This document shows, one piece after another, positions 1 through 6,908 of a stretch of DNA of 45,912 bases (position 1 is its first letter; each line of letters opens with the position of its first letter). A program made the translations under genes and the position numbers. The notes under the pieces are model-generated. The model worked only from the letters and a program-made list of their open reading frames with translations. It searched no databases and had not been told where the DNA came from. Source of the stretch: UMGS1696 sp964621165 (GTDB lineage: Bacteria > Bacillota > Clostridia > Oscillospirales > CAG-272); contig CAZULC010000016.1 of NCBI GenBank assembly GCA_964621165.1, positions 1 through 45,912 of the forward strand, read 5' to 3'.

Positions 1-66
1 ATGAAGATATACAGGCTTTTAAGAAGATTTAAAATGATGATTTTTAGATGACGTACTTTTTATCAT

Positions 67-110
67 AAAAAAACACCTAATTGCATGATTCTCGCGCAAA
101 ACAGGTGCTT
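67..110 (-). terminator. Intrinsic terminator of the RadC-like gene
   Basis: On the minus strand a CACCT/AGGTG stem (plus positions 103-107 and 74-78) is followed by a run of seven T (plus 67-73). It lies about 55 bases past the stop of the RadC-like gene. The stem is short and its loop long, so its strength is uncertain. Confidence 0.5.
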
Positions 111-166
111 TCTTATGTAATATTTTTGTTGTTGGGTTACTGTTCAGGTTTGAGAGTGACAGTTCA

Positions 167-892
167 TCATTCAGCTTTATTTACGTCCGCCTTCTTTTTC
201 CGATTCAGCGTCGGAATATAGAGATTGTAAGATTCATTTGGATTGAAATATGACTGGAAACCGTAATCGGTTATATAGAATGCGTTTTTAAGGCAGTAAT
301 TTTTCTTTTCAAATGTAGTCTTGACGTCGTTCAGGTATGCTTCCGTCAGCTTGTTCCTGTCTTTGACTATGAAAGTACAATATTTTGCTTCTCCGCAGTA
401 GCCGCGCATGTAGTTCAATGTGCGCACGGCTTCAAGGGTGAGAAAATCGTCAGGAAGAGGAATGAATTTGGCAAATACGTCGTTTTTGTCCTTGAGAAAC
501 ATATGCACATTCTTGTCCTGCAATCTGTTGAAATATAGATCAAGCAGGGTGAAAAGAATATTGAATTGTATTATTTTATCTTCGGTATACTGCTGTCGAA
601 TATCTTCGTTCACCATGGAAGAGTATGATTTGATATACTTAGCCGCACTGCTGCCAATACCCGAAACTTTAATAAGCTCTTCATACGGAGCCTTCAGAAC
701 GCCGACAGCCGAGCCGAATTTATTTATCAAACTGTGTGCGATTTCATTTGTGTTCGCACGTGGAATAACGCCGAAGAGATACATTTCAATAATCTCGTGT
801 TCCGCGAAACATTGGAACTCGTCGTCCACAAACCGGCACAGGATTCTCTGTCTGTGACCAGCGTGCAGATTTTTCTCTTCTTTGTCAGCCAT
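167..892 (-). CDS. RadC-like protein lacking the JAMM metal site
   Basis: 241 aa. The N-terminal half matches the RadC/UPF0758 pattern: a GHRQRI start, an EIIEMYLFGVIPRANT-type helix, an FGSAVGVLKA segment and a helix-hairpin-helix at VSGIGSSAA. The C-terminal half should be a JAB/MPN domain with an HNHPSG motif and a downstream DH, but neither is present; the matching region reads CTFIVKDRNKL and then FYITDYGFQSYF. The fold may remain, but metal-dependent peptidase chemistry cannot. RadC itself has no settled role in repair. The ATG at 892 has a GGGCGG-like ribosome site about 9 bases upstream, and a consensus promoter lies at 952-980. The gene stands alone, downstream of the M50 pair. The N-terminal assignment is fairly secure; function is unknown. 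Confidence 0.75.
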   Translation of the reverse strand: MADKEEKNLHAGHRQRILCRFVDDEFQCFAEHEIIEMYLFGVIPRANTNEIAHSLINKFGSAVGVLKAPYEELIKVSGIGSSAAKYIKSYSSMVNEDIRQQYTEDKIIQFNILFTLLDLYFNRLQDKNVHMFLKDKNDVFAKFIPLPDDFLTLEAVRTLNYMRGYCGEAKYCTFIVKDRNKLTEAYLNDVKTTFEKKNYCLKNAFYITDYGFQSYFNPNESYNLYIPTLNRKKKADVNKAE

Positions 893-951
893 ATAAAGTA
901 CCGCCCTGTCTATGGTTTTTTAAATTGACATATAAATGTATTTTCTATTGT

Positions 952-980
952 ATTATAACATAATTTTACATTTTTGTCAA
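952..980 (-). promoter_or_regulatory. Sigma-A type promoter of the RadC-like gene
   Basis: The minus strand reads TTGACA (plus 975-980), exactly 17 bases, then TATAAT (plus 952-957). This is a perfect consensus about 60 bases upstream of the ATG at 892. Confidence 0.8.
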
Positions 981-1039
981 TGATATTTACGTCATTTTTA
1001 TGTTTTTACAAGGATTCCCACCGCCGCTGATGTTTCATG

Positions 1040-1564
1040 TCACCCATAATTTTCACCTGACGAGATTATGAGCATGGATGAGGCGAAAACCGCGAGACCG
1101 AGATTGGGCTTGAGTTTCAGTTCCACGTAAATCACTGCCGTCAGAAGAAGAATGGCGGTGGCCCATGAGATTATCTTCATTACATTATATATTCGGTCGG
1201 GCATGAGGAATATTGACAGGACCGCGCGAATGAAGCCGTAGCCGTCGAGCCCCCTCAAAGGAAGCATGTTGATTACGGTAAACGAAAGGGACAGTCCGGT
1301 AAAATAGTTGGTACAGACGGATGCGGGAAAAAATACCTGTGCGGCGCAGGCTGATATTATACCGAAAAGTCCGCCGGATAAATGAACCAGCGCTTCACCG
1401 ATATAGCTGACTCGGGAAAAGTCGAAGGTCAGAAGTGTGCCGTTTGGCTTGAAGGAGAAACGGAAACGCTTCACACCGACTACAGCCGACGCGGTAATAT
1501 GGCCAAGCTCATGCACTGCCGCCGCCAGTATGACAAGAATTGATTTTATGAAAAAATCACTCAT
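1040..1564 (-). CDS. Small M50 site-2 intramembrane metalloprotease
   Basis: 174 aa, hydrophobic throughout. It has the zinc site HELGH at residues 18-22 in the first membrane segment and the second site-2 protease motif N-x2-P-x4-D-G at residues 99-108 (NMLPLRGLDG), so both catalytic halves of the M50 family are intact. It has no PDZ or CBS domain, so it is a minimal member, comparable in size to the catalytic core of SpoIVFB. It should cut a membrane-bound substrate within the bilayer. The ATG at 1564 overlaps the end of the upstream small membrane protein by 8 bases, which implies translational coupling and perhaps a physical partnership like SpoIVFA-SpoIVFB. The partner relation and any role in sporulation are inference; the protease call is secure. 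Confidence 0.85.
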   Translation of the reverse strand: MSDFFIKSILVILAAAVHELGHITASAVVGVKRFRFSFKPNGTLLTFDFSRVSYIGEALVHLSGGLFGIISACAAQVFFPASVCTNYFTGLSLSFTVINMLPLRGLDGYGFIRAVLSIFLMPDRIYNVMKIISWATAILLLTAVIYVELKLKPNLGLAVFASSMLIISSGENYG

Positions 1565-1862
1565 CTTTGCCGAAAATCAGCTCCGCGAACAGTTCTCCAA
1601 GCTCATCGAAGAAAGACTGCTCCGTTACGGATGACGCGGGTTTTTCTGCCGGATTCAGTTCTTCTCTGTTTTCAACACCTCCGGACATTGCCGGAACATA
1701 TTCACCTGTGGAAGCGGATGTGGAGCCGGGCTTTGCTTCGTTTATCTGGAACACCAGCGTCAGGCACAGTGCGCCGACTCCGATTATGTAGAACACGGAC
1801 TCGAGCTTATTGTTTCTGCTGATGTATTCTTCCCTTTTGACTCCGATTTGTATCTTGTTCAT
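1557..1862 (-). CDS. Small single-pass membrane protein coupled to the M50 protease
   Basis: 101 aa from the ATG at 1862, which is preceded by an AGGTGAAT ribosome site; a longer in-frame start at 1889 lacks one. It has a short basic N-terminus, one membrane helix at about residues 23-41, then a Ser/Glu/Pro-rich linker and an acidic amphipathic tail ending FGKDE. I do not recognise the family. It overlaps the M50 protease gene by 8 bases, so it may be a substrate, inhibitor or anchor of that protease. The topology is clear from the sequence; the role is inference from position. Confidence 0.6.
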   Translation of the reverse strand: MNKIQIGVKREEYISRNNKLESVFYIIGVGALCLTLVFQINEAKPGSTSASTGEYVPAMSGGVENREELNPAEKPASSVTEQSFFDELGELFAELIFGKDE

Positions 1863-1934
1863 ATTCACCTGCACAACTGAAAAAATCAAATTTTGACTCT
1901 TTACGTGATAATTTGTTTTTTCTTACAAAAATGA

Positions 1935-1964
1935 TTGACTTTACCGGTGCGTTTATACTATAAT
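1935..1964 (+). promoter_or_regulatory. Promoter of the sulfate-activation operon
   Basis: TTGACT (1935-1940), 18 bases, TATAAT (1959-1964). Transcription would begin near 1971, about 20 bases before the ATG at 1992. Confidence 0.7.
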
Positions 1965-1991
1965 ATATATAATAAAAATGAGGTGCGGATT

Positions 1992-3401
1992 ATGTCTGAC
2001 AATATTACACCATTCACAACAAAAATTTCAACCGCAATGCGTATGAGAATCACGGGGTCACGTCCCATCGTTCTCTGGATGACCGGACTGTCAGCTTCGG
2101 GCAAATCCACCATTGCTTCTATATATGAAGAAAAAATGAACGCGCTCCACCGGTCAGCTTTCATGATTGACGGAGACACGGTGAGAAGCGGACTCTGTTC
2201 CGACTGCGGCTTTACACCGGAAGGACGGCGGGAGAATTTACGCAGGATCGCGGAGCTGGTGAAAATCATGGCGTCCTCAGCTCAGGTAGTTGTGGTCTGC
2301 ACTATTTCTCCCACGGATGAGGTTCGCAAAACCGCCCGTGAGATAATCGGGGCAAGCGCGGAGTTTTATGAGATATACGTCAAGGCGGATGTTGATTTAT
2401 GCGCAAAAAGAGATCCAAAGGGACTATACGCAAAGGCTTACAATGGCGAAATCAAAAACTTCACCGGCGTTTCTGCTCCGTTTGAGGTTCCGCTGAAGCC
2501 GGATATAGTGCTTGACACTGCCGAAAAATCAGCCGAGGAATGTGCGGACATGCTTGTTTCCTTCACACTCAAGCGGATTTTCATGGGCGAGCGGCTCATC
2601 TCCGACATGGTTGAAGGCGCGATTAAAGCGAGTCGGAAAATCATGGAAATATACGACAGCGGTTTTTCCGTTGAAACAAAGTTTGACAATTCGCCTGTTA
2701 CGACGGCTGACCACGCTTCGGACAATATGCTTCGCAGGTATTTCAGTGATAAATATCCGGAATATTCCATTTTATCCGAGGAATCCGAGGACAGTCTTGA
2801 CCGGTTCACGAACAACGCCGGAGTTTTCATCATTGACCCGCTGGACGGAACCAAGGAGTTCATCAACCGAAACGGCGAGTTCTGCGTGTCGATTGGGTTC
2901 GCTTCCTCAAACCGGGTCATGGGCGGTGTGATTACTGTTCCGGAAAAGGAGCTGATCTATTACGCATTCGAGGGAATGGGCGCGTACAAGACTACATTTG
3001 ACGAAATTTCCGGCGGATTCACTTTCGGCGTTGGCAAGCGGCTTCATGTGTCGGACAGGACTGACAAGCTGAGAATTGTGGTGAGCCGTTCCCATATGGA
3101 CCGTGAAACCGAAAATTTGATTAAGTTCAACAGTCCGAGAATCAGCGAGTTCATCAGCGTTGGAAGCTGTCTCAAGGGCTGCATGATTGCCGAGGGACTG
3201 GCTGAGGTTCACTACAGGTACGGCAGCTTTATGAAGGAATGGGACACCGCCGCCATGCAGATTATCTGCACCGAAGCCGGAGGAATTTTCGCCCATCACG
3301 ACTTGACGGAAATCTGCGCCAACCGTGAGGATCCCTACAACAGAGGCGGGTTTGTCATTCTCAACAGGATTGAATCGAGGCTAGACGAGCCTGAGACCTG
3401 A
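1992..3401 (+). CDS. Fused APS kinase - PAP phosphatase (CysC-CysQ)
   Basis: 469 aa from the ATG at 1992, behind a GAGGTG ribosome site; an upstream in-frame extension from 1935 would start inside the promoter and is rejected. Residues ~20-200 are adenylylsulfate kinase: P-loop GLSASGKST at 32-40, a DGDTVR motif, GRRENLRRIAEL, an ISP segment and a KPDIVLDT end. Residues ~205-465 are a CysQ/inositol-phosphatase fold with metal motifs SEES, DPLDGTKEF (from D282) and WDTAA. The kinase half makes PAPS from APS and ATP; the phosphatase half would remove PAP, the inhibitory product of PAPS use. It heads an operon with CysD and CysN. The fusion couples formation of PAPS with disposal of PAP in one chain. 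Both domains look active by motif; the coupling is inference. Confidence 0.9.
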   Translation: MSDNITPFTTKISTAMRMRITGSRPIVLWMTGLSASGKSTIASIYEEKMNALHRSAFMIDGDTVRSGLCSDCGFTPEGRRENLRRIAELVKIMASSAQVVVVCTISPTDEVRKTAREIIGASAEFYEIYVKADVDLCAKRDPKGLYAKAYNGEIKNFTGVSAPFEVPLKPDIVLDTAEKSAEECADMLVSFTLKRIFMGERLISDMVEGAIKASRKIMEIYDSGFSVETKFDNSPVTTADHASDNMLRRYFSDKYPEYSILSEESEDSLDRFTNNAGVFIIDPLDGTKEFINRNGEFCVSIGFASSNRVMGGVITVPEKELIYYAFEGMGAYKTTFDEISGGFTFGVGKRLHVSDRTDKLRIVVSRSHMDRETENLIKFNSPRISEFISVGSCLKGCMIAEGLAEVHYRYGSFMKEWDTAAMQIICTEAGGIFAHHDLTEICANREDPYNRGGFVILNRIESRLDEPET

Positions 3402-3491
3402 AAGTGATGTCGGATTATATAAGTTTTTACCATTTAAAATGATTTTGAATCGAACAGTATAACCAAATTAAGCAAAGGACTGAAACAGTAT

Positions 3492-4379
3492 ATGCAATAC
3501 TCCCATCTTGATATGCTTGAATCCCGCAGCATCCATATTTTGCGGGAATCGTATTCGGCTTTTAAAAATTTATGTATGCTGTGGTCAATCGGAAAGGACA
3601 GCACGGTTCTTTTATGTCTGGCGAGAAAAGCGTTTTACGGTCACGTTCCCTTTCCGCTGGTTCACGTGGACACCCACTACAAGATTCCCGAGATGATAGA
3701 GTACCGGGACAGGCTGGCAATGGAGTGGAACCTTGACATGATTTACGGGGAAAACCGTGACGCGCTGGAATCGAAGGCCACTTTCCCCGACGGAAACGCC
3801 ACGCGAATCGAATGCTGCCGTCGTCTGAAAACAGATGCACTCACCGGAACTCTCGCCGGAACTCTGCCACGGTACAGGCTGAATCACGCCACAGGAAAAT
3901 ATGAAATCGACACAAACCATGAGCCTTACACAGGGGTAATCGTCGGGGTTCGGGCGGACGAGGAAGGAAGCAGGTCGAAGGAGCGGTATTTCAGCCCACG
4001 GGACCGTCAGAACGACTGGGACGCGGATGATCAGCCTCCGGAATTCTGGGGTCAGTACAAAACCGACTTTGCGCCGGGAACCCATGTGCGGATTCACCCC
4101 CTGCTGGACTGGACGGAGGTTGACATATGGGAGTACATCAAGCGGGAGGGTGTTCCCGTTGTGTCGCTGTACTTCAATCAGGGGGATGGAAAAAGGTACC
4201 GGTCTCTCGGATGCTGGCCCTGTACAAAGCCCGTTGAATCCGACGCTTTCACCCTTGACGAGATTATCGAGGAGCTTAAATCCGGCAAATTCGCCAGAGT
4301 CGCTGAAAGAAGCGGTCGTGAGCAGGACAAGGAAGACGGCGGCGGACTGGAAGAGCTGAGGCGCGGCGGGTACATGTGA
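3492..4379 (+). CDS. cysD: Sulfate adenylyltransferase small subunit CysD
   Basis: 295 aa, close to the usual ~300. It has the PP-loop SIGKDST at residues 32-38, the LARKAFY and HVDT segments, ECCRRLKT, and the C-terminal LGCWPCTKPVES and GYM end typical of CysD. With CysN it forms ATP sulfurylase, which makes APS from ATP and sulfate with GTP hydrolysis driving the reaction. The ATG at 3492 has an AAAGGA site 13 bases upstream, somewhat far. It lies 90 bases after the CysC-CysQ fusion and 50 before cysN, so the three are probably one operon. Confidence 0.95.
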   Translation: MQYSHLDMLESRSIHILRESYSAFKNLCMLWSIGKDSTVLLCLARKAFYGHVPFPLVHVDTHYKIPEMIEYRDRLAMEWNLDMIYGENRDALESKATFPDGNATRIECCRRLKTDALTGTLAGTLPRYRLNHATGKYEIDTNHEPYTGVIVGVRADEEGSRSKERYFSPRDRQNDWDADDQPPEFWGQYKTDFAPGTHVRIHPLLDWTEVDIWEYIKREGVPVVSLYFNQGDGKRYRSLGCWPCTKPVESDAFTLDEIIEELKSGKFARVAERSGREQDKEDGGGLEELRRGGYM

Positions 4380-4429
4380 TTTTACAATTGACTTTACTAT
4401 GACAGAAAAAATCCAAGGCGGACTATATT

Positions 4430-6022
4430 ATGGATTATACTTCGATTGATATCGGCAAACAGCACATGAATATCGTTGTGGCGGGACATGTGGATCACGG
4501 CAAAAGCACGGTAATCGGCAGGCTTCTCGCGGACACACACACTTTACCCAAGGGCAAAATTGAGTCTATACGGGAATTGTGCCGGAAGAACAGCAAGCCT
4601 TTCGAGTACGCTTTTCTTCTCGACGCGCTGAAGGACGAACGTGCCCAGGGGATCACTATTGACACGGCGCGGTGCTTTTTTGAGACGGAAAAGAGAAAAT
4701 ACATCATAATTGACGCTCCGGGTCATATTGAATTTTTGAAAAACATGATTACTGGAGCATCCCGTGCGGACGCGGCTCTTTTGGTGATTGACGCATTCGA
4801 AGGAATCTGCGAAAACTCCCGCCGTCACGGGTACATGCTGGAAATGCTTGGAATCAGCCAGATTGCGGTGGTTGTGAACAAAATGGACCTTGTAGGTTAC
4901 GACGAGGCGGTTTATCGAAAAATCTGTGCGGATTACACGGAGTTTCTCACGTCCATCGGCATAACTCCGGCGGCGTTTATTCCGGTTTCGGCTATGCAGG
5001 GGGACAACATCGCGAACCATTCCGGCAATACACCATGGTACGGCGGTATGAACATACTCGAACAGCTTGACGAATTCAGCGGAGGCAGAAACGAGGACGA
5101 CAAGCCATTCCGCATGCCGGTTGAGGACGTGTACAAGTTCACCGAAGGCGGGGATGACAGGCGAATTATTGCGGGTCTGTGCGAGTCGGGGGTTCTGCGG
5201 CGCGGAGACGAGATTGTGTTCTATCCCTCGGGCAAGACTACAAAAGTAAAGAATTTGGAAGAGTGGTTCATGCAGCCCAGTGAAGATAAAATCCCGCTTG
5301 AATTCAGAAGCGGAAAGTCCTGCGGATTCACGACGGAGACTCAGATTTACGTCCACCGGGGTGAGATTGCATGCAAGGCTGGCGAGGAAGCTCCGCTGGT
5401 GGGGCGTGTGTTCCGTGGGAGCATGTTCTGGCTGGGGAAAGAGCCGCTGACTGTTGGCAAGGAGTATATCATTAAGTCATGTACAGCTAAGACGAGATGC
5501 AGGGTCGTACGGCTGAACAGTGTGCTCGACGCGTCGTCCCTTGAGAAAAATACATCTCCGGCAAAGGTAATTAAGCACGACATCGCGGACTGCGTGATTG
5601 AATGCGAGAAGCCCATCGCCTTTGACGTTGACCCTTCCCTTCCAGCCACAGGAAGATTTGTGATTGTTGACAATTATGAAATTTCTGGCGGCGGAATCAT
5701 ACAGGAAGCCATGTCGGACTCTGGCACGGGTTCGGGTGAGTCCACGGCGGCGGTTTTGGCGAAGGAGAGAGCGCGGTTCATGGGGCAGATTGCTCATGTG
5801 GTTGGAGTTGAGTCGGCGGAGTACGGCTATGCTCTCGAGCGAGCTTTGTTCAACGCGGGAAAGGTTCCGTATTTTGCCGCGCATTTGTCGGACGAGCAGA
5901 AGAACGCCCTGATTGACGCAGGGATTATCGTCATAACTATCGGCGACGGTGAAATTAACGCCAGCGGTCGGATAGACGAGGATTTGGCGTCGGTTCTTTC
6001 ACAGACCGATATTGTTCTTTGA
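4430..6022 (+). CDS. cysN: Sulfate adenylyltransferase GTPase subunit CysN with vestigial kinase tail
   Basis: 530 aa. Residues ~10-220 are the GTPase domain (GHVDHGKS, DAPGH, NKMD) with the conserved DERAQGITID switch I; two beta-barrel domains follow to about residue 435. From about residue 443 to the end, the protein resembles a shrunken APS kinase: a KERARFMGQ lead-in as in CysN-CysC fusions, GVESAEYGY where the P-loop should be, ALERALFNAGK like the kinase helix, and DAGIIVITI like the DAGLIVI strand. The P-loop lysine is absent and most of the fold is gone, so this part cannot be a kinase. The live kinase is at the other end of the operon, fused to CysQ. The CysN call is secure; the origin of the tail is inference. 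Confidence 0.92.
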   Translation: MDYTSIDIGKQHMNIVVAGHVDHGKSTVIGRLLADTHTLPKGKIESIRELCRKNSKPFEYAFLLDALKDERAQGITIDTARCFFETEKRKYIIIDAPGHIEFLKNMITGASRADAALLVIDAFEGICENSRRHGYMLEMLGISQIAVVVNKMDLVGYDEAVYRKICADYTEFLTSIGITPAAFIPVSAMQGDNIANHSGNTPWYGGMNILEQLDEFSGGRNEDDKPFRMPVEDVYKFTEGGDDRRIIAGLCESGVLRRGDEIVFYPSGKTTKVKNLEEWFMQPSEDKIPLEFRSGKSCGFTTETQIYVHRGEIACKAGEEAPLVGRVFRGSMFWLGKEPLTVGKEYIIKSCTAKTRCRVVRLNSVLDASSLEKNTSPAKVIKHDIADCVIECEKPIAFDVDPSLPATGRFVIVDNYEISGGGIIQEAMSDSGTGSGESTAAVLAKERARFMGQIAHVVGVESAEYGYALERALFNAGKVPYFAAHLSDEQKNALIDAGIIVITIGDGEINASGRIDEDLASVLSQTDIVL

Positions 6023-6030
6023 GAAAAAAT

Positions 6031-6097
6031 AAAATCCGCTTATCATGGACTCTGATTTGAGTGATTTTTTCAGAGGCTCCACGACGGGCGGATTTTT
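6031..6097. terminator. Nested hairpin terminator between convergent cysN and exoA
   Basis: The outer stem AAAATCCGC (6031-6039) pairs with GCGGATTTT (6088-6096); an inner stem CTCTGA (6050-6055) pairs with TCAGAG (6070-6075), extended by TGGA/TCCA. A T-run follows on the plus strand and an A-run precedes it, so it can serve both converging genes. Confidence 0.7.
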
Positions 6098-6101
6098 TGT
6101 T

Positions 6102-6854
6102 TTACAGATTTACGGTCAGTCCCACAGGACAATGGTCGCTTCCCATTACGTCGGAGTAGATTGCGGCGGCGATTAGCTTATCCCTCAGTCTGTCCGAAGT
6201 GATGTAGTAGTCGATTCTCCATCCGTTGTTTTTCTCACGTGCCTTGAACATGTACGACCACCATGTATACGCTTCGGTTTTGTCCGGGTAGAAATAACGG
6301 TAGGTGTCGATGAAGCCGGAGTCGAGGAGCGCGTGCATTTTCGCCCTTTCTTCGTTGGAGAAGCCGGGGTTGCCTATGTTGTTTTTGGGAAATTTGAGGT
6401 CAATTTCTTCCTTGGCCACGTTCAGATCCCCACACAGAATCACGGGCTTTGACTTATCGAGGGACGTCATGTACGCGCACAAGTCATCCTCGAAGCCCAT
6501 TCTGTAGTCAAGGCGTTTCAGTTCGTGCTGGGAGTTGGGAGTGTAGGAGGTGATGTGGTAGAACTTAGAAAATTCGAGTGTTATCAGCCGACCTTCATCG
6601 CTGTATTTTCCGTCGATTCCGTAGTACACAGCATCGGGCTTGATTTTCGTATAAACCGCCGTTCCGGAGTATCCTTTTTTCTCAGCGCTTGAGAGGTAAT
6701 GGTAATATCCTTCTCTTTCAAACTCGGCTTGTTCCGGTTGGAGCTTTGTTTCCTGAATTGAGAAAATGTCAGCGTTCACACTATCAAAGAAGTCGGAAAA
6801 TCCCTTATTCAATACAGCGCGAAAACCGTTTACGTTCCATGAGACTAATTTCAC
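6102..6854 (-). CDS. Exodeoxyribonuclease III
   Basis: 250 aa, the normal length for ExoA/Xth. It has the endonuclease/exonuclease/phosphatase fold motifs in order: SWNVNGFRA at the start, the metal-binding Glu in QETKLQ, GDLNVA, and SDHCPVG near the end with the catalytic Asp-His pair. It cuts the backbone 5' to abasic sites and trims 3' ends in base-excision repair. The start is GTG at 6854, with a GGATGGG-like site upstream. It follows the sigma-factor gene on the same strand by 54 bases, with a long perfect palindrome between them, so it probably has its own promoter. Confidence 0.93.
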   Translation of the reverse strand: MKLVSWNVNGFRAVLNKGFSDFFDSVNADIFSIQETKLQPEQAEFEREGYYHYLSSAEKKGYSGTAVYTKIKPDAVYYGIDGKYSDEGRLITLEFSKFYHITSYTPNSQHELKRLDYRMGFEDDLCAYMTSLDKSKPVILCGDLNVAKEEIDLKFPKNNIGNPGFSNEERAKMHALLDSGFIDTYRYFYPDKTEAYTWWSYMFKAREKNNGWRIDYYITSDRLRDKLIAAAIYSDVMGSDHCPVGLTVNL

Positions 6855-6869
6855 TTAACTACCCATCCT

Positions 6870-6901
6870 GTTATAATATAGTTTGTTTCCTATATTATAA
6901 C
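6870..6901. repeat. 12-bp perfect inverted repeat carrying TATAAT on both strands
   Basis: GTTATAATATAG (6870-6881) and CTATATTATAAC (6890-6901) are exact reverse complements around an 8-base loop. Each arm contains a TATAAT box. It sits between the sigma-factor gene and exoA and may be an operator, a promoter or an mRNA hairpin. Confidence 0.75.
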
Positions 6902-6908
6902 ACATACT

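Noticed and set aside
1..51. Short open frame at the left edge ending in TGA
   Set aside because: Only 16 codons, basic and without a ribosome site; it could be the end of a gene outside the window but nothing identifies it.
4544..5356. Minus-strand open frame of 270 codons inside cysN
   Set aside because: Antisense to a secure CysN reading; no start signal and no recognisable motif.
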